Below, piece by piece: positions 35,920 to 48,079 of a stretch of DNA of 64,000 bases. Numbering within the stretch: position 1 is the first letter of the stretch; every line of letters begins with the position of its first letter. Under the pieces are notes generated by a model. The model saw only the letters and a list, made by a program, of their open reading frames with translations, ran no database searches and was not told where the DNA came from. Source of the DNA: Prostheceraeus crozeri (lineage: Eukaryota > Platyhelminthes > Polycladida > Euryleptidae); assembly GCA_907163375.1 (NCBI GenBank), contig CAJQUW010011639.1, positions 1 through 64,000 of the forward strand, given 5' to 3'. A program made the position numbers and the translations under genes.

Positions 35920-36729
35920 CACTAATCAAATGTCGCAAAGCGAGATGAAAATTGCCATGCTTCTGATTGTCATTTATCAGAGAATGAGGAGAACGAAGCA
36001 GTCTACGTGGAAGTGTACAATAACAAGCAAAAATAAAAAACTTTCCGCAATTCAGATGAAATTTAATGAAATGTGAAAGGACATCGCGGAGGTGGGCACT
36101 TGACTTTAAGCGATGAAACCAACGTTATGCCTGAAGAGAGATACTGTGATTCACAAGAATTTGACAACATCGTCATTAAAACATTTGACATTTCGTCATT
36201 AAGACCTGAACAAATTGTTTTGAAAATAGGCCAAGAAAGACAACAGCTCTGCTTTCATAGATGAATGCTTGGATGATTATTATCAAAAAAGGCCACACAC
36301 AAAGTACTTTTAGCCTCAAATTTCGACAACGAACATGAACTTTTTGAATCATAAATGTTACAATAATGCGCGAGAGCAAAAAAAAACAGCCTGGAATGAA
36401 ATAACTTCTGAGTTGACATATTTATTGAGTTTGAATATTTCTTCACCCTCTACATGCATATTCGACACTTTCTGACAAACATGGATGACTAAAAGCAAAC
36501 TTAGTGAGTTTGAATTCAAATCAAACAAACGTTTATTTCATAATAGATAATATCTATTATTTATTCCATAATAGAGACAAGTCATTGTGTCTCCTTTAAT
36601 GAGAATCGAGGAGGCTTGAGTACATGATACATTGTTGCAAGGAAACATGCTCGTCTCTAAAGTCGTACAGTCACTGTTAAAAATGAGGAAGTAAAGACCA
36701 CAGTCCAATTGGTTGGAGATATTTCAAAG

Positions 36730-37042
36730 GTAGTCCAATATAACATAAACATGGATTTTTGAGGTCAACAACGTAGGACATTTGAGGGTGCGTAAGCGCT
36801 AAAAATGGCCTACCTTGTTGCCCGAAAATTGTTAATGCCATTGTGCGCAATTGAAATGGTCTCGGCAGCAATGTCGGAAAAAACGGGCAGCAATGCTCTG
36901 AATGCACATGTAGATATACGTTGATTGAGATTTCAAAAATATCTTTCACATGCATAGATACAGATATCATCATTACGGGACACACTGTTGGCTTCTTTTT
37001 TCCACATTCTACCATAGATAGATTACTCACAATAAGAGACTG
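36730..37042 (+). repeat. repeat G copy 2, without the mariner
   Basis: Counterpart of 17560-17606 plus 18553-18826. The site corresponding to the mariner insertion is around 36768. Confidence 0.75.
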
Positions 37043-38046
37043 TCACAAAGTGGATTGTCACTTTGTGATAATGTGTTTTGCTATTACAGTTTATTTACAA
37101 TGTCGAAAACTGCGACAAAGATAAGATTATATAAGTAAACATAGCTGCAGTCAAACTGCTTCATAGAAAACGTAGAAAACGTGTTTTATAAATTTCTCAT
37201 TTACAAATGAGCCATGTACAACATGTGCAGTACCTTCTATTTTGAATTCTGCACATCATTGTAGAATGACAAGGTATCTGATGAAAAAGGCCTATAACTC
37301 AATTAAAGCAGTTAATAGCAGTTATGTAGAATATAGCTGACATCGAAGCCATTTAATTTGCGAGACGTTTTCTAACTTGGCTCTATTGACGGTTACTTCG
37401 ATCAGACACTTTGGCATAAGATGATGTAGGACGTGGTCTCTATTTTGTAATGTAATACGAAAAAGACGCATAGCGTGGCCAAGATTGATGTGGAAAGCTC
37501 TCTTGCACATTATGATCAGTTTCGAATCTAATGTGGTTACAGCGTTCAAAAAGACCGGAAATGCGTACTCCATTATGATGCAACTGATGGAGTGAAAGAC
37601 AATTACTATTGATCGTGATTCAGAACAGACTTCAGAACACGGAGAAATAATACACCTTGTTCCGGATACAAAACAGTTTCTAAGATAAAGTCCGACTTCA
37701 CTAAACTAAGAAAATACCATTCCATTCAATCAAGCCCGTTCTTGTTTTTGATATCTTGAAGATCCCGTCATTATTCGAAGGTGGAAGCAACCATATCATT
37801 CCATCTGTTCGTCTGTCAATTTAATGTCGTCTATGTCAAGCGACATGTTTTGGACAAACAAGCTGGCAACTAAGGACGTGAGCATACGTGAGCATCTATA
37901 CGTGAGCATGGATATCTTCTCCTTCCATTGTATAGCACAAAATGTCTCACTCTGATGGTCTTCCGTATGACGAAGGATTCTGGCAAAATGTCACAGAACA
38001 TTCTCTCTCCTAATTTTGGAAGCAGTGTTCATCAGGTCGTTGAAGC
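37043..38046. other. no gene seen
   Basis: AT-rich, short frames only. Confidence 0.5.
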
Positions 38047-38108
38047 CATAGAAACAGATCGTTTATCCAAAATTGACTAGGTTTTATTGTTGCCAATTGT
38101 TTTCTATG
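38047..38108 (+). mobile_element. family-B MITE, 62-bp deletion derivative
   Basis: Left 33 bp (CATAGAAACAGATCG...TTGACTAG) joined directly to the right 29 bp (GTTTTATTGTTG...TTTTCTATG) of the family. Flanks GTTGAAGC and GCTAAAGC are a diverged 8-bp duplication. Confidence 0.8.
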
Positions 38109-38264
38109 GCTAAAGCCCACACTGAAATTCGCAAAGATGATATTCGAAATTACAATTTAGTCGTGTTTGGTGAACTTAAGAGTTCACTGAACTATATTGT
38201 TTTAAGATAGGCGTGTATACATTTAGTATCAACTAGTGAATGAATAAATCTGCGCCTTTTTAAT

Positions 38265-38720
38265 GTGTTACTTGAGAATAGAATCGGCAGAATTCCGAAA
38301 AGTCGTGATTTCATGGTACATAATTTTATAATAAAATGTCGATCTCTCAACATCACGAAAATGTCTTCATGCGTACAGAGAAATAAATTCAGACAATTGG
38401 AATCTACAAGAAAGAAATTAGAAAAGTCTGTCACTGACCAGGGGCTTCTCACTAAATGCATCTCAGTGAAGCAACACAATCAAAATGACTTGACCAAGTC
38501 AATTTGTTATCAAAAATGGTACCAAGAATCTCTTTTCAAGAATAATACTAACAACATTTATGCTCAAAGCGCTACTTGCAATCATTTGACATTCGAAACT
38601 CCGTTTCTTGAAATTATCAGCCTCCGAAGACACGACACATCGTCGATGTATTTCACAACACGAACATTCAAAACGCTACGAGCGCCAAATTTCAAGCGAA
38701 AAATCGCTGATAGTCCCTAG
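38265..38720 (+). CDS. open reading frame of 151 codons, not recognised
   Basis: Basic, Asn/Lys/Thr-rich product ending APNFKRKIADSP. No domain, signal peptide or membrane segment that I recognise. Unusually long for this AT-rich DNA, but no support beyond length. It overlaps by 4 nt, tail to tail, the small frame at 38717-38902 on the other strand. Could be chance or an exon. Confidence 0.2.
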   Translation: MLLENRIGRIPKSRDFMVHNFIIKCRSLNITKMSSCVQRNKFRQLESTRKKLEKSVTDQGLLTKCISVKQHNQNDLTKSICYQKWYQESLFKNNTNNIYAQSATCNHLTFETPFLEIISLRRHDTSSMYFTTRTFKTLRAPNFKRKIADSP

Positions 38721-38902
38721 AAGTAGTCGTCCAGCGTAGATGGAACCTTCTTATTAAGTGCAGCCTGCATCTTATCAGTTGCAGAAGCACATCGGTATCC
38801 CGGGAGCGTGGGCGATGCGGCCCGTCTCCTTACTTTTAAGGCATTGCCCCGAATCACTTGAAATTTACTTCCATACGTGGGTTTTGGCTCTAACCTGCTC
38901 AT
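38717..38902 (-). CDS. small basic protein with PIP-box-like C-terminus
   Basis: 61 codons: MSRLEPKPTYGSKFQVIRGN, then ALKVRRRAASPTLPGYRC and a C-terminal KKVPSTLDDYF before the stop. The end resembles a PCNA-interaction (PIP) box (hydrophobic-x-x-aromatic-aromatic, L-D-D-Y-F), though the usual glutamine is a proline or serine. Arg/Lys-rich middle. The composition looks more protein-like than other short frames nearby. It may be a real small gene or a terminal exon; no splice or promoter support was sought beyond the start codon. Confidence 0.3.
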   Translation of the reverse strand: MSRLEPKPTYGSKFQVIRGNALKVRRRAASPTLPGYRCASATDKMQAALNKKVPSTLDDYF

Positions 38903-39391
38903 TTCGTGTTATAAACATCCGTTAATTTTGAGTATCTGTTAGAAACTGTTGGTAGATGACTTTGATCAAATACACTGTGTGCTTTGATCTTTTATTGTAT
39001 GGAAACTTCTTAAGACAATGTCAGGAGTATGCTTGATTGTAGACGTGCTGACAGAGCTGAAATAGAGCGGTTTGATAGCAAAATATGAATAATCAGCCAC
39101 TATCTCAGCTATATATTGATCAAAAAAAGTCAATGTATATCTACGTAAACAATTGCATCAAAAATATTGTGATGCAGGATAATGTCTATTCATTTTCTAT
39201 TCTTGGGATCCATTATTTGTCGCACAAAATTGACAATTCTACTTATAGTCTACTTATAACCTATAGTGAGTAGTGTCTACGTCATGTTGCATTATTCATA
39301 TAATAGCTACAGAGATGCATTTGCGGATTAGTGAATGCTAATTATAACTTCATTTGTACTTTGTCAATGGTCCACAAGTAACTTGAATAGA
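38903..39391. other. no gene seen
   Basis: AT-rich, no domain. Confidence 0.5.
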
Positions 39392-39395
39392 TTAA

Positions 39396-39450
39396 CTCTC
39401 GCCCTACTGGAGAGTTTTGGCAAACGCGCCCTGCTGGGCAATTCACTATA
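39396..39450 (+). mobile_element. possible family-E terminus
   Basis: CTCTCGCCCTACTGGAGAG directly follows TTAA (39392-39395), like the other family-E starts. Nothing further of the family is recognisable. Confidence 0.4.
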
Positions 39451-40863
39451 ATACGCTAACCTCCTAAAACGCTTTGCTTTAGGACTTTTTTATTTGTTAT
39501 GAATGGTGTGTGGATTTAGTGTGTGATTTAGGAGGTACTGGTTTGGAATGTAGGATCAAAGGCCAAAAAGATGATTCTTGGACTGCACAATGATGATAAA
39601 ATTTCACAATTCTAAATTTTGAATTCAAAACATTGCAGTCGAAATGGAATTTACAAGGGATTTATGATTTTCTGTTCTTTTCAAATTGACACGCGAACAC
39701 TTTCATGAATTCGAATTGTTTTAATATCAATAAGGACACCTGAAAACATTCAAAGCGACAATAGTGCAACTTTCGACAAATCTGTTGTACGTTCAAATTT
39801 TTGACATCTCATTATGAAGAAAGTATTGAGCCGATGTTATTCAAAACTCTTGGAAAGCTGTAGAATACGTGGAAAATAAGCAATCTAAAATTCGGAGTTC
39901 GCATCTTTCTTTGTTCAGGAGATAGATAAAATTTTCGGAAGGAGGTACGCTGACCGCCACCCCCCACCCAGTACGGGGAAAGTTAAGATGTTTAATGTTG
40001 CAAGAAATTGACAAAAAGATTCGATTTTCAAATTGTACTATTTTAGAGGTCATATTTTTGATATTCTTGGATTGACAATCAAAAATACGAATATTATGAA
40101 GACAACTGATGCTGAGGTTTCACCTTCAACACAAAGCAAATATAACAGAACAAAAGCTACATTTTTATTAATTTCGCACATGAGCGCTTTACATCAGTCA
40201 GCAATAGGATTTCAAGGCAGCTGAGCTTCATACTAACGGTAACTACAAACTTTTTCTCTGATATTCTCTGATGTTCTTATGAAGGTAAGACGATTAGAGA
40301 CCGACTAACTGTATGTATTCATCCTTTATCATTTGAGTCATGGCTCTCCCCTGTTCCCATGCCGCAACAAGGCAGACTTCTATGGATCAGCTCAAATCAT
40401 GTAGAACTGCATCCGCCTAGCGCGTCCTGTCACTATGTGTTGAGGAAGCTGTCTGCTACAAGAAAAAATGCTATCAGTTGCGCAGTTTCCGTCGAAGAAA
40501 TTCTCATTTGCTACAGTGAATCCCTTTAAAAATGTCGATAAGTTGCTGAAGGTAAAAACAGTTAAAATGAATGAAGAAACATCTCCGCAGTTGCACGAAA
40601 TATGATGCATTTGAACTTGAAATTTGACGATGATCATTTAAATATCAGGAATAGTTAATGAATAAATAATAAGTAGTGAATCAAATAGTGAAGAGCTTGC
40701 TCAGTGCAATTGCGAGAAAAAGAGGATACGAGAGCCTTAAGTGCGACGGGAACATTTTCTCACTGTGATTTAGCTGCAATCCAGCCAGAAAATATCGGAT
40801 TCAAACTTATCTCCGTTGCGATGTTACTCACTCCGATCTATTGACAAGCATTTTGCCTCTGAC
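39451..40863. other. no gene seen
   Basis: AT-rich, short frames only. Confidence 0.5.
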
Positions 40864-41666
40864 CATAGGGTAGGGATATATAGGTAGAGTGTCGACTCAA
40901 AAAAGTACAGTGAAAATTTCTATGTCAAAAGATTCAGTTTTTTGCGGAGATTACGTTCCCGTGGTCCAAAAAAATTGTTTGAGCACTTTTTGAAAAAAGT
41001 CAAAATATACTACCGAGATGACTCTCGAATATAAGTAATATGAAACAAGTTGGACATCAAAAGGAATGAATATTTGATAATAAGTATCCTAACTAAGCGG
41101 AAATTATGCTGATTATTAAAGGAATTTTATGAATTGTATTGTGATGGAAGTCTTCATGAAAAAGTCGCGATACCATTCGTGCTTTCTTAGCTAAAATTTC
41201 AAGTTTTTAATTCAATTTTCACCGGCATGATTTCATGATTCACAAAATTCATGCTTCATTTCTAGAATCTGAATAATGATGTGGACCCATTTAAATTGTT
41301 TTTGATTATGTGATTTTGCTCTGCCAGTGGCACATTGCCTGTGATATGATCACGCTTAATTTAAGAAAATTCTCTTGAGGTTGAGCATGAAAGCAATAGG
41401 AACCCATCGAATTGCTAATTTAGCAATTATTAAATATCCAAGGATGTCATGAGAATCTGAAATACCATCATTCCTTCTGCATTACAATCATGATCACTCA
41501 ATTCCGCTGTAATTTCTACAAAACTGCAAAAATTTGCATATCTCACATTTGGTGATAAATACCACCTGTGTCTCCCTTGAGGTCATTTAATAGAATCGAA
41601 AGTGTATACACATTGGGGATTTCATAAATGCGGAGTTACCACTTAACCTAATATACCTACTCTATG
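40864..41666 (+). mobile_element. family-A hAT/P-like element, complete copy
   Basis: 803 bp, CATAGGGTAGG...CCTACTCTATG, perfect 8-bp duplication CCTCTGAC (40856-40863 and 41667-41674). No insertions, no frame. Confidence 0.92.
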
Positions 41667-42387
41667 CCTCTGACTGTTTCTTGTCGGCAAAGCACGGTGA
41701 GGACAACCCGACCATGCGACCCTTCATATGCGCATATGCGTGTACACGGGTTTACTAAGTGACAAGGACGCCGGCACGAGCTTAGGGCAGGTGTTGCATC
41801 AACTAGAAGGAGGGCACTTTGGGGGTACCGCACCCACGTACCGCAACCCAATATTTCATGTCTAAATTGCGTTGCAGGCCTATTGATAAAAAGCCTTTCT
41901 CAAGGTCAAGCATTTTAGCATGGTTGGCTTGCATTTTTCAAAGCCAGCTTTCTCACATGGGATGTTGAATGTCGTCGCATCAAGAATATGAAACAAGTAT
42001 TTGATGTTCATCAACGGAGAAGATGGGGAAGCAAGAAACTTGGTGTATGAAGAAGTATTTTTAACTATTTTCTTTATTTTTTGATAAAGAATGTCAAAAA
42101 TTACTGGCTTGGCTTTCATTTAACTTCGCATGGAGTGTATTTTAATCAATTAAATATTGAGATAACAATCGCGCCTATATGTGGGGGTTTTAGCTAGTAA
42201 AGTATATGCCAAGAACAAATGTTACAAATGGGGAAGAACCACCCATACATCGTTAACACCATTATGAGAAAAAGTGGTAAGGAAACCCTGAAAACGGATG
42301 TTATTCTTCACACTGTTAGCAGCGCCGCCAACCCGGTGGTTTGATAATCTATCACATCCCCCATTTGTATACCCAGGAATATGAACA
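41667..42387. other. no gene seen
   Basis: A GC-richer patch at 41680-41860 contains no recognisable domain. Confidence 0.5.
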
Positions 42388-42765
42388 TTGAACAATTGCA
42401 ATCAATTGACGTTGGCTGTCATCGTATATAAGATTTTACATGGTCTATCCCCTGATACCTTACGGACGACTGCCACCCACCTGATCCGATTGGATATCGC
42501 CTTCGTTCATCCACTGGTCCTTCCATCTGTCAACCTACCAGAGCCCGCAGCCGCACCCGCATGGGCCGTGCTTTCTCGGCATCGGGGCCTAGATTCTGGA
42601 ATAGTCTTCCTGTGAACATCTGAGACTTTCAAATTGGCCTCTTTCAATTTCGCCGAACATTAAGGACGCTCTTGTTTTGTTCCGTGGTTTGAGCTGTACA
42701 CCGGCGCCTTGATACCTTCGCGTTTTGCGCGCCGTAAACAAATATATGCATAATGATAATAATTG
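42388..42765 (+). mobile_element. LINE 3' end fragment
   Basis: LTLAVIVYKILHGLSPDTL (RT thumb), then in shifted frames LWNSLPVNI and FRRTLRTLLF, and a 3' tail ATGCATAATGATAATAATTG. Same general class as 8700-9350 but a different family. 5'-truncated, with at least two frame lesions. Confidence 0.7.
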
Positions 42766-45262
42766 AATGCAGAAAGTTAGTTCTACATTTTAACCGCTAA
42801 TTTGAAAATGAATTTCAATGTTGACATTTACTTAATTCGCATGCTTTCTAATGATAAGAAAATCATTAAAGCACATATTCCTTCACTCATGCATGCAACA
42901 TGAAATTAGTATTTTTTGGATCATATTATAGAAAAAGTAATGATGCAATATACTTACAACTGAGTCCTCCGAGTGATTTACAACAAGAATGTGTGTGTCA
43001 CCGGTATGAATAAAATGCATCACAAAAACAGATGCCTTAATTTAAAAAGAGATTGGATAATTAGACTACTACTAACTTTCATTTTCTTAAATTCATTTTT
43101 AACATTGCTGTTATGACTAGATTGCTTATAGTCAAATTTCATTTTGAGCTCACAACTTAGAAGTTTGATTATCACTCACTGAATGAGAGCAAATTCATGT
43201 GTGTTCATAAAAGGAAGTATCCATATACGTCGCATGACACTAAAATATGAATTCTGTTGACATTCAAAATAAGTGATTAATTTGCAAATTAACAAAGAAT
43301 TTCTGTCTAAGAAGTTTTCAAAATTGTTTGGCTCCTTAGTTTTTCCTATAATAAAAAGCATCTTTATGTATCACTTCGGAAATAAGAGGATATTTAGCAT
43401 TTAGCGGCCTACTTCAGTAATTTTGCAAATCAGGAGTATTGAATTCCAGAGTTTAAGACCTCGGTAAGTTATCTAGTGAATAAACTAGTTATTTTCATAC
43501 TTACATCGACAGTTAATTAAAAAAATTATATATATCTGAAATCAAAAATAACGAAGCTGTTGTTTAGGATGCTACTGGAATTAGCAAAATAAGCATGATA
43601 ACCTTAAGGATTTGATACCTTGAAGCTACAAGAGCATGTGCAACTGCTCTAATGTTCCATAAACTTTCTTTTCTACAACTATTTGATTCTAGAATTCATT
43701 GAATTCCTTATTATTTTGCGAAGCAACTAGTTATTCTGAAAACGTACGAAATTCGTGTTTTAACTGTAATATTAATTTCAACAGTAGATCAACCACTGTC
43801 ATAAAATAGGAAAAATCGTTATTCTTCAACTTCGTTCATGAACCAGGTGAATCGCGTTTTATATTTTTGGACCATCTGAATGTAATTAATGTTTCTAGAA
43901 TGTACGAGCAGCGCACTGAGAAACTGAGTGTCTGAAATTTTGAAACTGTACTATTCAATAATGTAGAAAATTGATTGGTTCAAAGTTTTAGATGCTTTCA
44001 ATTGCTGATGAATTCCACCACGGTGAAGATCTCATGTTTTGATTTGATTTGATAAAAAGGCAGATATTGTGACCTTAAACCAAAACACATAAAGCATGCT
44101 GAGAGTTTCTAAGGTGAAATATCGGATGATGAAATTTTACTTAGTTCCTCAAACAGCATGAATATCAAATACCACGTTTTTCAAGCAATTTCCTGTGAGA
44201 TCAAATAAACACCAGTTTCAATATTTGGTTGTCCTCAAAATTCATGTACAGAACGAAAATAATATGATCACATTATCATGATTATATGTACCCAGATGTT
44301 TTATACAACAGGTGTCTGTTCTGTTTGTCTATTGCTTGTTTGTTATCCGTCTGCTTTATCGAATTTCCACCATTTTGATTCAGACATCTCTTGCATATGC
44401 ACATTTTAAAATGCCTCGAGACCCGAGTGTCCCCGTCTCATATGTTTTTTCCTACTACCGACTACAGTGCGAGTGGCAGGAGGGAAGCCAAATTTCTCAC
44501 TATTCTCTCTCTCTCTTAAAATTCAAAATTCAAGATGTTTATTGGTCAATGATTGGGTATAAACATAGCAGAAATACAAGGACGAGGAAATGAATGGAAA
44601 ATGACAATGCATGATATGATAAGATAAAATCAAACTTCACCAGCGGCTTTATAAATCAGGAGAGAGTTGTGACTGCGTTAAATACGTCTGAAAGAGTCCA
44701 TGAATTTATTACAATGTCAATTAAGTTCAGGAGTTACACAATAATGAATCAATGAGGTATGAGATATACAATGCAAGATTTGAATGAGTTAGAGTTGATG
44801 CACGTCATGAGTTAGTAAGGACATGTTCATGTAGAAACTGTAAACATCTTTGCGATGATGATGAAGCAATTCAAACTCTCTCTCTATCTCCTCCTCGAAT
44901 GCCAACGAATTGAGCTCGGAGTGAGAAGTGGAAATCTAGTTGACCATAGATTTCATAGGTTCAACCCACAGAGATCATTTGCCGTATCTGCGTGTATGGG
45001 TCTAGAGATGTCTTTCCTCAATACTGATGGTCATGGTCAGAACTAGTCACGAGGGGCAAAAGCTCAATTTTCTATTGAACGTAATGCAAATTCAAGTCTG
45101 AATTCTGACCAGGCAGAAGATTGGCACCACACTAAACGTAGACAGTCAGTAAATTTAGATCGTGAAGAGTGGAACGATGTGAATATTATTTCCATTTGAC
45201 GAATGTAGATGACTATTAGACAGAAGTCAAAGGTATGTGCTTCACACTTGAAGCCATTGTAC
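42766..45262. other. no gene seen
   Basis: AT-rich, no domain or terminal repeat recognised; short CT run at 44506-44517. Confidence 0.5.
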
Positions 45263-45784
45263 CACAGAATAAGACAGGTCGTCTCTTCTTCCGTTTGACT
45301 AGAAGGGAAGCATTGGAACATGTAACGTAAATGAAATGGCACAATCTCCTGACTAAGTACCATAGCAATCGAACAATGAGCAGCCAGTTCAACATTGAAC
45401 ACGCCAAATTGTGCAAAGTTTCAGTGACTGCTATCAACCGGATCACGCAGCAAAGAGACACAGTCGATGTCAAGTTCTACAGAGAAGTTTGTGAATGTTT
45501 TTTCATGCGCCAGCTAACTTTTTTGAAAATGATCGGAGGGCCCAACTTTATCGAGAAAACTTTTGCGCAATGATCTGAATTCTTCGAATCTGAAGGAATC
45601 GTGGCGATCGGAGCATTTTGAAGGATTTCAGAGCAATTCGCAAGCGACGCACGACTATTTTTCCTATCTCTGTAAGGTATCAAAAATTTCTTTTTGCCCA
45701 CTTATTAAGTTCCTGCATGTGCCATCTGTTTGAATCAGTTTGTACTTCTAGCAAAGTGATACGATTAAACAATCTAATTCTGTG
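45263..45784 (+). mobile_element. family-C hAT-like element, copy 2
   Basis: CACAGAATAAGACAGG...TCTAATTCTGTG with perfect 8-bp duplication CATTGTAC (45255-45262 and 45785-45792). Orientation opposite to copy 1. The internal frame (45331-45573) matches copy 1, for example NLLTKYHSNRTMSSQFNI and VKFYREVCE. Confidence 0.92.
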
Positions 45785-46005
45785 CATTGTACACTTCACA
45801 TCTGCCTACCATCTGACAGTTGAAGCCAGTGCGTTCGTTGATACGAGTTACTGCAATGCGCGCGCTTGCCCTATTACATTAGTCAAGAGAGACGAATATC
45901 TATGTCAATTTCTATCTGATGTTGTTATTGTATACAATAGCTTATGACCGCTCAGGCTAACCCACACGCAAATGAATCTATCTGTTTGCTATCAAATGTC
46001 CGGTC

Positions 46006-46420
46006 CACAGAATTAGACAAGTCGTCTCTTCTTCTACTTGACTCATAGAAATAAACTGTTTATCTTGAGTTCGATAGAATGGAAATTGACTCAAGGTCGC
46101 GGCACATCCGAGGGAACTAAGTTGGGGCATGAATCACCAATTAAAAGCTTCGATTTACTCATGTGACTAATTCTAACCCAATGATACAGACGTTGGCAGG
46201 TGCATTTAAGTGAAAATGCGTGCGATTTATGTGCCGTTATTGTGCATTGCATGAAGCTTAATTTCCATTCTAGAGGTTTTATTGTTGTCAATTTCTATGG
46301 TTTGACTAGAAAGGAAACATTGCAGCATGTAACGTTAATGAGATGGCACCATCTCCTGACATAATACCATAGAAATCGAACAATGAGCAGCCAGTTCAGC
46401 ATTAAACACGTCACATTTTT
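46006..46420 (+). mobile_element. family-C element, copy 3, truncated and interrupted
   Basis: Starts CACAGAATTAGACAAGTCG. A family-B MITE is inserted at 46044-46299. The sequence stops matching just before the Harbinger-like MITE at 46431, so the right two fifths are lost. Confidence 0.85.
46044..46299 (+). mobile_element. family-B MITE inside family-C copy 3
   Basis: 256 bp, same length as 22285-22540, ends CATAGAAATA and TTTCTATG. Flanking 8-mers ACTTGACT and GTTTGACT are a slightly diverged duplication; intact family-C copies read GTTTGACT here. Confidence 0.9.
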
Positions 46421-46430
46421 CGAAGCTTTA

Positions 46431-46629
46431 GGTCTCAGCCACACTGACAGCAAAGCAAACACGAGCGTCCCGAGCGTCTCGAGCAAACGTATGTCCGTAA
46501 GCTATATATCGCTCGCGTTTGCTTTGCTCGCAGGGTGGCAGTCTACAACTGCTGTAATGATGACTTTATTTTTGCTGCAAAACGCTTTGCTCGGAAACGC
46601 TTGGAAAAGCTCGCAGTGTGGCTGAGACC
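46431..46629. mobile_element. Harbinger-like MITE with TTA duplication
   Basis: Ends GGTCTCAGCCACACTG and exact complement; TTA at 46428-46430 and 46630-46632. 199 bp, with further internal complementarity (AAGCAAACACGAGCG / CGCTCGCGTTTGCTTTGCTC). TTA or TAA duplications are diagnostic of PIF/Harbinger. Confidence 0.85.
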
Positions 46630-46827
46630 TTAGTGACTGCTTAGTCACTGAGTGGCTGAGGCCTTAGTCCGACAGAAAATTTAGCCGACTTAATGAAGAA
46701 CGGTATAACTGCGAAACTGACTGAATATTCTGCCGCATTCGGTGCTATACCGTCGTTCAAAAAGTCGACTGATCTTTCTGCCGGCAGAATTTTAGTTAAT
46801 GAACAACCCCCTCATCTGTGGTTCAAC

Positions 46828-46978
46828 CATAGAAATAGATTGTCTATCTGAAGTTGACCAGAATGGAAATTGACTCACGGTCGAGGCACATCCAGTTGAA
46901 CTGAGTTGGGGCAGGAACCACTAATGAAAAGCTTAGATTCTAACCAATGATACAGACGCTGACAAATGTGGAAGTACT
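46828..46978 (+). mobile_element. family-B MITE, left part
   Basis: CATAGAAATAGATTGTCTAT onward matches 22285-22440; right end missing. Confidence 0.8.
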
Positions 46979-47139
46979 CCGTTGAGTGCTCTTCATCCTC
47001 AGCTGATGCTATTCCCAGCCCTCCATCACGCACCGGCAGTGCTAATCACTTCCTTTCAAGGTCAGAGATGGTCGCCTGGTTGAGGATTATGTGATGAAGT
47101 CTGCTTGTAACGACCTCGTCCACTGTGTGCACTGAACTG

Positions 47140-47990
47140 GCTACCAGAGGCATTGTCCTTTAATTAGAAGGTATAGCCACTGCACTTGGAGGCAGTGAAC
47201 ACGAGCGGAATAAGATAGGTTGGTCTCCTCTCTCGCAATCTCCGCCAGTCGGTCCATCATGTCGATATAGCTGTTGCATTTTGTATTTGAAAATGATCTC
47301 ACAAGATATTCGGTGCAGATAGCAGACCTAAGGAACCGATGGCCGTCATTGAATGCGCTTAGCTTCTTCAAGCTTCCCAATATGGGCGATCAACCAGCAC
47401 TTCTTGGGGTTCACTTGATATCCGTAATTGGATCCAACTGATGTGAGCAGTTCAAGATGACAGCTGACCGGTAGCATTGGCGTTGTCTGCGTGAAGTACC
47501 GGGATCGTCAGTCTCTTTGACTTTTGAGTCGTGATTTGGTCGTATGGTGTTAGCTCCAAACGCTGACATCGCAAGGTTGCTGCTCTGTGTTAATCCTTTC
47601 TTTGAGTAAAAGAACTCTACAAAAGCGGGTAGTAGCGAGTGGTCACAATAAGTGTTCAAAAGTATCACTCTCAGTAGAGTACAAATCATGTCAATGTTCT
47701 TAAGTGCAAGTGAATGACTGAGTGTATTGAATGCTTTGTCAGCGTCGATTTGTAGTAGGCACTGTTCTTGCGAGGAGTCAAAAGAAGTTGTGAGTTCGTG
47801 AATAGCGGACTCGATCCTCGCACGCTATCCTACACAAAGTTGATCACTGCCTACCACTCGCCTTAGATTCTCACTGATCACTCGTAGTGCTGCTCTTCCT
47901 ACAATTCTTCGCACAACTTCACCTATGCCCACAGAGCGGACGCCGGGGTGTTCGTCCGTCACCTCTAGAGTAACAGCGACTGACGAATCC
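47140..47990 (-). mobile_element. reverse-transcriptase relic (LINE-type)
   Basis: Minus strand, several frames: GVRSVGIGEVVRRIVGRAAL (RT entry motif), then ARIESAIHEL, QCLLQIDADKAFNTLSHSLA (palm motif with the first catalytic aspartates), KGLTQSSNLAMSAFGANTI (the T-Q-G-D-P region, mutated to TQSSN), and downstream AFNDGHRFLRSAI and MMDRLAEIAREETN. The order matches a retroelement class whose C-terminal region resembles the fragment at 26410-27300. Many frame changes; dead. Confidence 0.7.
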
Positions 47991-48079
47991 ATCACTGTGG
48001 ATGAGAGTCACTTGCACGCATTAGCAAAACTAAATTGAAGGATACCTATGTGAGTCTGTTTCGAGTTCTGTAAGCATTG

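Noticed and set aside
36073-36264. Small heat-shock (alpha-crystallin) fragment
   Set aside because: FDISSLRPEQIVLKIG resembles a short piece of that domain, but the match is too brief and the frame too short.
37322-37573. Reading frame of 83 codons on minus
   Set aside because: No recognisable motif, and it ends among short repeats; looks like chance.
46640-46810. Another MITE between GACAGAAAATTTAGCCGACTT and a complementary stretch
   Set aside because: Complementarity is patchy, and no target duplication is visible.
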